64,000 bases of DNA, taken from NCBI GenBank assembly GCA_964242115.1, contig CAXSZX010000001.1, positions 558,001 through 622,000 on the forward strand, in the 5' to 3' direction. The DNA comes from BOG-908 sp964242115. Lineage in GTDB: Bacteria > Pseudomonadota > Alphaproteobacteria > Acetobacterales > Acetobacteraceae. Of this stretch, positions 59,809-64,000 are shown piece after piece. Position numbers and translations under genes: made by a program. The notes under the pieces are model-generated. The model ran no database searches, had not been told where the DNA came from, and saw only the letters and a program-made list of their open reading frames with translations. Numbering within the stretch: the stretch's first letter is position 1; the number at the start of each line of letters is the position of its first letter.

Positions 59809-62800
59809 TTACCGTTCCTGGCTGAGCGAGGATTGTTGCCTTTTCTTCTTTGCTCGGTCGGACGCAGTCACCAAAATTGTATCTTCTACGGGTTTCACCG
59901 TTTTGCCTCCCGAGAGCTTGTGATCGGACGCTCTCCGGACAGTCGGCAGTCGAGCAGATATCGCGGCGACCTGTTTTGCTTCGTTTGAGCGCTGGACAGA
60001 GGCAAAATCCTGGCGGGGTGTCGCCTCGGCCAGTCTTGCCGGCTGCCAGCCGTACATCTCGATATACCTATCAGCGCACGCGTCCAACGAGAACCGGGCG
60101 GCGAGCTGCGCAAAAGCGGCCTCGTCCGCGCGGAAACGGCCGGTCAGAACGTGCCTCATCGCGGTGAGCAGCCCAGACACGAATGCTTCATCATCCCGGT
60201 CCGGCTCGATGGCGATACCGACGGAACCCATATCACACGAGAGCATGCTTTCGATCTGACCAACTTTCGTGGAGATTATCGGAACCGACGCCAGGATCGA
60301 TTGGATAAGCGTCAACGGCATCGACTCACCGGTGAACCGGGTCGGGAGCAGCAATGCGTCCGAAAGCCCCAGCAGATCGTCCACGTCCGACCTGAACCCG
60401 ATGAGCTTGATACGCTGGTTATGACGGAACTCCTCCTTGATGAGGTCAGGCTCGGAGCCCGCTCCGCCCATAATCAGCGTGACGTCACGATCCGTCTCGT
60501 CGCACAGTCGATCAAACGCCATCGCGGCTGAACGCCAGCCTTTTTCCGGGTGCGAGCGTGCCGCAAAAAGGAACACGAAGGAGTCTGCGCTTATACCGAG
60601 GGTCTCCCGGGTGACTGGTGCTGCCGATAGCCTCCTCACCATGCCGTTGGGGATCAGCTTAAATTGGGCAGTATCGAAACCGAAGTCCTGGAACTTCTCC
60701 AAGTTGCGGTCGGCAAGGTAGGCCCATTCCACACGATCGAAGAAGTTGTCCACTTGGAACTTCTCTATGTTGGAGACTTCATACGATCCATGAAGGGTCG
60801 AAACGTATTTGAACCCGCTCCTGCCGGGTTTCGCCAGAAAGAAGAATTCGGACCAGATGTTGTGGGAATGGATGATGTCGAATCCAGCGTCACGGGCGAG
60901 GTCCGGACCAGCGGGTAGGATCCGGTCTGCTTCGTAGACAGGTATGTCACTGTGAAGCCATCCGCGCAGGAAGTCGTTGTCCGAAGAGGCAGTCTGCACG
61001 ACAGCCGACACGGTGTAGCCGCGCTGATGCAGGAGGTTGGCGAGTTCAACCGGGAATATCTCGCCTCCACCAACGTTAAAGTTGAGAAAGGAGATCGCGA
61101 TGTGAGCCTTCTGCTTGACCGCCTTTAACATACGGTCGAGCGAGACGATGTCTCCTATCTGGTGATGCTTTGAAAGCTGAGACTGCTCAAACGTCTCAAG
61201 TAGGTTGCCGTAGAACGCGAGGGTGACCTTGCGAGGCACGCTCCACGTCTGCCTGAGCATGATGTGGAAATGTTCCAGCTCCGCGTAGAAGGAGGGTTTC
61301 TCGAAGGCCTGCACCGACGTGTTGAGCGAGTGCTGCCGGAAGTAGGCTTTTGCATCAGGTGAGTAAGCGATCTGCCCGCCACCCGCTATCATCAGGTAGA
61401 GATACCAGTCACCTGCCACGCGGAAAGTACGGGTCGTGTCCCATACCTCCTGGGTGAAGTTGGGTTTGCGGAACACGGCACCGCCGACGTTGGCGATCAA
61501 GTTACGCACGCCGAGCGGACCAGTGAACCAACGCGCAGCGGGCATGACGTTTACGTCGTCCCAGATACCCGGCTCCGCGCTCTCACGCAGGTGGGTCATA
61601 CCTTCGAGTAACTCGCCAGCCTGATCGACGAACTGGATGTCGCCAAATGCGAGCCTGACACTCTGGTCCTTGAACAAGTGGACGATCTGTTTGAGGAAGT
61701 CTTTGTCGCAACTGTCGTCGCTTTCGCAAATCCAGATCAGCTCACCAGTCGCCAGGGCCAGGCCTTTCTGCCATTGAGCAAAGACGTTGCCCGAGTTGAC
61801 CTCGTTGAAAACGAGTTTGCACTCGCCTGAATACGAAGCAGCAAATGCCTCGAGTACTTCCCTGCTGTTGTCCGAGGAGCAGTCATCCAGCAACAGCAGT
61901 TCTAGGTTCGGATAAGCCTGCTCGCAAATGCTCTGCAACCGCGAAGGCAAAAACCGCGCGTGATTGTAGTTCGGAACAATCGCCGTGACCCTCGGGTAGT
62001 CCGTAAGATCGACAATCTTCGGCAAGCGATGAACGCCCTTTCGGCCCTCGCGCTTTCCGTGCAGGATGTAGTGCCTGAACGGGTTGATGCCTGCCTCCCG
62101 GATGTCTCCTTCGTTGCGAAGGTAGAAAGACGTATCGAAATTCGCGGACGGGTTACGGCCTTCTTTCCAGCCAATGGACATGTAGTGGGAGAAGCAGTCC
62201 TCGACACTGGCGAGTTCCGGGTAGGTCGCCACGTAGAAGTCTGGGTCGAACGCTTCCCGCACGACGGCGTCGTCACTCACGCGTTCAGACGGACTATCTG
62301 CAGGATCCGGCTCCGGAACCGCGTCGGAAGGAAAGGTCTTTCTTCCCTCAAAACGGCCATGTCTCACCCAATGTAGCAGAGGTTCTCTGCCTGACGACCG
62401 AACATCGGAGTGTGCGGCCAGATAATGGCGAACAGAAAACTTCCCGCTTGGATCTCGACCTTCGAGCCAACCCGTTGTGCAGTAATGCCCGAACAGGTCG
62501 GACAGGTGTTTCAAAGACGGGTACGTTCGCGCGTAGAAGTCTTGATCGAACTCGGACCTGGCGAGGTCGAGCCACTCAGCGTCACTTAGATGCCTGGGAA
62601 CCGTCAGCCTGCTGCCCTCGGCAGCTATCATCTCGCGCCCTTCGCTTCGTCCAACCCTGAGGTAGTGAATGAGCGGGTTCTCGCCGGCAAACCACACATC
62701 AGAGTATTTCCACAGGTATTTATGTGTGGAAAAATTCCGCGACGGGTCGCGTCCCTCAACCCAGCCCAGCACAAGAAACTGCGCAAGCGGATTGGGGCAT

Positions 62801-63186
62801 CCGCGAAGTTCAGGGTTGACGGCCAGGTAGTAATCTTCGTCGAACCACATCGGCAGAAGCTCGGCGATCTGGCTGTCCCACGGAAGAAACAGGTTGTAAT
62901 CTTCCACGCTGGGACTTAGCGAGCGCCCCTCGTCTTTGCCGATAAATAGGTAGTGGATCAGTGGGTTTAGGTGACGCCGGACAACGTCATCGTGCCTCTG
63001 GAGGTAGGTCAGCACCGAGAAGAATGGCGAAGGATCTCGGCCTTGAATCCAGCCTATCGTGAGGAAGTGCTCGAGCAACTTCTCCTTCGAACCGACAGCG
63101 CCGTACCGTCGGCGATAGAAACTGTCGTCGAAAACGGCTTCGACCTCTTTCAGCAGTTCTTTCTCAATATGATAGACTGCGTCCAC
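59809..63186 (-). CDS. Large glycosyltransferase: four N-terminal repeats, GT2 domain, GT4 domain
   Basis: A 1125-residue cytosolic protein. Residues 1-395 hold four copies of a repeat of about 95 residues (FDxxFY ... HYxxxGWxEGRDPSxxFSxxxYLxxxxDV ... NPLxHYxxxGxxEGR). Residues 400-640 are a GT2 domain (VTAIVPNYNHARFLPSRLQSI, LLLLDDCSSDNSREVLEAF, ELIWICESDD). Residues 690-1060 are a GT4 domain (HIAISFLNFNVGGGEIFPVELANLL, DIIHSHNIWSEFF, ARSHPEKGWRSAAMAFDRL, DALLLPTRFTGESMPLTLIQSI). Two transferases in one chain suggest processive or two-sugar addition in surface polysaccharide synthesis. Codon use is less GC-biased than upstream genes, consistent with acquisition. Confidence 0.88.
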   Translation of the reverse strand: MDAVYHIEKELLKEVEAVFDDSFYRRRYGAVGSKEKLLEHFLTIGWIQGRDPSPFFSVLTYLQRHDDVVRRHLNPLIHYLFIGKDEGRSLSPSVEDYNLFLPWDSQIAELLPMWFDEDYYLAVNPELRGCPNPLAQFLVLGWVEGRDPSRNFSTHKYLWKYSDVWFAGENPLIHYLRVGRSEGREMIAAEGSRLTVPRHLSDAEWLDLARSEFDQDFYARTYPSLKHLSDLFGHYCTTGWLEGRDPSGKFSVRHYLAAHSDVRSSGREPLLHWVRHGRFEGRKTFPSDAVPEPDPADSPSERVSDDAVVREAFDPDFYVATYPELASVEDCFSHYMSIGWKEGRNPSANFDTSFYLRNEGDIREAGINPFRHYILHGKREGRKGVHRLPKIVDLTDYPRVTAIVPNYNHARFLPSRLQSICEQAYPNLELLLLDDCSSDNSREVLEAFAASYSGECKLVFNEVNSGNVFAQWQKGLALATGELIWICESDDSCDKDFLKQIVHLFKDQSVRLAFGDIQFVDQAGELLEGMTHLRESAEPGIWDDVNVMPAARWFTGPLGVRNLIANVGGAVFRKPNFTQEVWDTTRTFRVAGDWYLYLMIAGGGQIAYSPDAKAYFRQHSLNTSVQAFEKPSFYAELEHFHIMLRQTWSVPRKVTLAFYGNLLETFEQSQLSKHHQIGDIVSLDRMLKAVKQKAHIAISFLNFNVGGGEIFPVELANLLHQRGYTVSAVVQTASSDNDFLRGWLHSDIPVYEADRILPAGPDLARDAGFDIIHSHNIWSEFFFLAKPGRSGFKYVSTLHGSYEVSNIEKFQVDNFFDRVEWAYLADRNLEKFQDFGFDTAQFKLIPNGMVRRLSAAPVTRETLGISADSFVFLFAARSHPEKGWRSAAMAFDRLCDETDRDVTLIMGGAGSEPDLIKEEFRHNQRIKLIGFRSDVDDLLGLSDALLLPTRFTGESMPLTLIQSILASVPIISTKVGQIESMLSCDMGSVGIAIEPDRDDEAFVSGLLTAMRHVLTGRFRADEAAFAQLAARFSLDACADRYIEMYGWQPARLAEATPRQDFASVQRSNEAKQVAAISARLPTVRRASDHKLSGGKTVKPVEDTILVTASDRAKKKRQQSSLSQER

Positions 63187-63408
63187 GGTTCACCACGGCT
63201 GATTATTCAACGGCGCCAAATACCGACCGGCAGACCTGCCGACCGAAATTACTGTGAGCCTAAGCACGACACTCGCTAAACTACAGATAAAAACACAAAA
63301 TTTCCAACTCTACGTGGTCGGATGATATCACTCTGCAGTAACAACCTCTTGAAGCATCTCCTTTTAGAAAGCTCTAATTATCGACACGACGTCTTATAAA
63401 GAACGGAG
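63187..63408. other. AT-rich intergenic region without PHE
   Basis: The 222-bp gap between two minus-strand genes is visibly AT-richer than the rest of the window and contains no PHE, unlike gaps of similar length to the left. It probably holds the promoter of the large glycosyltransferase. Confidence 0.5.
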
Positions 63409-64000
63409 TTACTTTTGGTTACGATAGAGAGCGAAAATAAGCGATAGCACAACCTCGAGTTGCCTATGTGCCATCTCATTCTCATCGAGGTATTCATATT
63501 TCGAATGCTCTACTGCATCGAATAGTTTCTGCCGGTCAGGAAAATGTCTCTTGCATAACACTTCGTTTTCTGTTCGGTAGAAATCGACGACCTTGTTGCG
63601 CTGTTCACGGGTAAAGAGTGAGACTTTCTTCTGCTTTGCAAAATAGTCTCCCGTCAGGTCCGCAACCATCTTGTAAAAGTCATCATCGTGCGCGCCGGAA
63701 AACAGAAACTTGCTGCCGCTTACCATGGACGTTATCACGTCCGAGTAGGACGGGTTGACCAGCCCAGACGGCTTTACGAAGGGTGGTTCCGACGCGTTCA
63801 GGCCAAGAATGGCTGCGAAGTCGTCAACCACGTCCCCCTCGACCAAGTCAGCCTTTTGGAACACCCGCACGACGACGTTGCCTTGCCCTACAACCGCTTC
63901 CCAGCCCTCGACGCATCTTTGCCAATGGCCGTTTCTCTGCAACGCGGTGATGAGCCAGGCGGTAAAGTCAGTCTCCCGCTTGGAATTCCACTGCTGCCAC
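63409..64000 (-). CDS. Unassigned protein, possibly sulfotransferase-like (N-terminus outside window)
   Basis: The frame is open to the right edge, so only the C-terminal 196 residues are seen. Upstream of the first possible start codon the frame already reads KRETDFTAWLITALQRNGHW, so the real start is beyond the window. The pattern VEGWEAVVGQGNVVVRVFQKADLVEGDVVDDFAAILGL followed by a helical C-terminus resembles the part after the PAPS-binding core in sulfotransferase-like proteins found in polysaccharide clusters. I could not verify the core. GC content is low for this window. It is probably co-functional with the adjacent large glycosyltransferase. Confidence 0.5.
   Translation of the reverse strand, partial: WQQWNSKRETDFTAWLITALQRNGHWQRCVEGWEAVVGQGNVVVRVFQKADLVEGDVVDDFAAILGLNASEPPFVKPSGLVNPSYSDVITSMVSGSKFLFSGAHDDDFYKMVADLTGDYFAKQKKVSLFTREQRNKVVDFYRTENEVLCKRHFPDRQKLFDAVEHSKYEYLDENEMAHRQLEVVLSLIFALYRNQK

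Overview
This is a high-GC alphaproteobacterial chromosome segment. The order rsmB / rpe / heparinase II-III protein, a DUF1491 protein and an OmpA protein with an N-terminal zinc ribbon all fit that class. I infer the family Acetobacteraceae from gene content and from the very abundant intergenic repeats, but no 16S gene is present to prove it. Apart from the last 4 kb this looks like stable, densely coding chromosome: about 40 genes, tRNA-Ala(CGC) and tRNA-Pro(CGG).

The dominant non-coding feature is one repeat family that I call the paired-hairpin element (PHE). It is about 135 bp long. Each end carries a small AT-rich hairpin, and the two ends plus an inner CTGTCGCG...CGCGACAG palindrome form one long imperfect inverted repeat. 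The two ends usually differ: one reads GCGGTTC/GCAGTTC and the other GGCCTTC/GGCCTGC, so the element has an orientation. I count about 25 two-armed and 6 one-armed copies between 0.7 and 59.3 kb. They sit in nearly every intergenic gap longer than about 100 bp, whatever the direction of the flanking genes. Several copies supply the stop codon, start codon or signal-peptide region of a neighbouring gene. None is seen after 59.4 kb.

Layout. 0-9 kb: Sel1 repeat protein, GT4 glycosyltransferase, heparinase-family protein, rpe, rsmB, GT39 glycosyltransferase, single-domain response regulator, tRNA-Ala. 9-21 kb: tandem S10 peptidases, OmpA protein, a decayed membrane-protein gene, DUF697 GTPase, ABC-F ATPase, carboxylesterase, ndk. 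22-35 kb: a TPP enzyme, an XRE-cupin regulator and, divergent from it, a run of TonB receptor, class C-type serine hydrolase, DgcN-like, YkvI-like permease, S9 peptidase and DgcA-like genes. I read this run as a D-glutamate/peptide scavenging cluster. Two of its gene junctions have been tandemly duplicated, each leaving a hybrid micro-ORF chained by 4-bp start/stop overlaps.

35-47 kb: pabB, sco and a PCu(A)C chaperone; an unusual fatty-acyl-AMP-ligase/carrier/unknown-domain fusion of 1067 aa; CoA transferase; DUF779 protein; ABC exporter; proline-rich lipoprotein; L,D-transpeptidase. 47-59 kb: tricorn-like protease, frameshifted M1 aminopeptidase, zur-znuCB and a TonB receptor that shares a Zur-like 12-mer with znuC, then DUF1491 and LOG-family proteins. 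59.4-64 kb: a leader-like segment with two perfect Shine-Dalgarno sequences on opposite strands, tRNA-Pro, a 1125-aa two-domain glycosyltransferase with four N-terminal repeats, and a truncated gene. This end has lower GC and no PHE, and looks like the edge of an acquired surface-polysaccharide region beside a tRNA.

Secreted and periplasmic peptidases (S10 x2, S9, S41, M1, serine hydrolase) together with two TonB receptors suggest a peptide-scavenging heterotroph.
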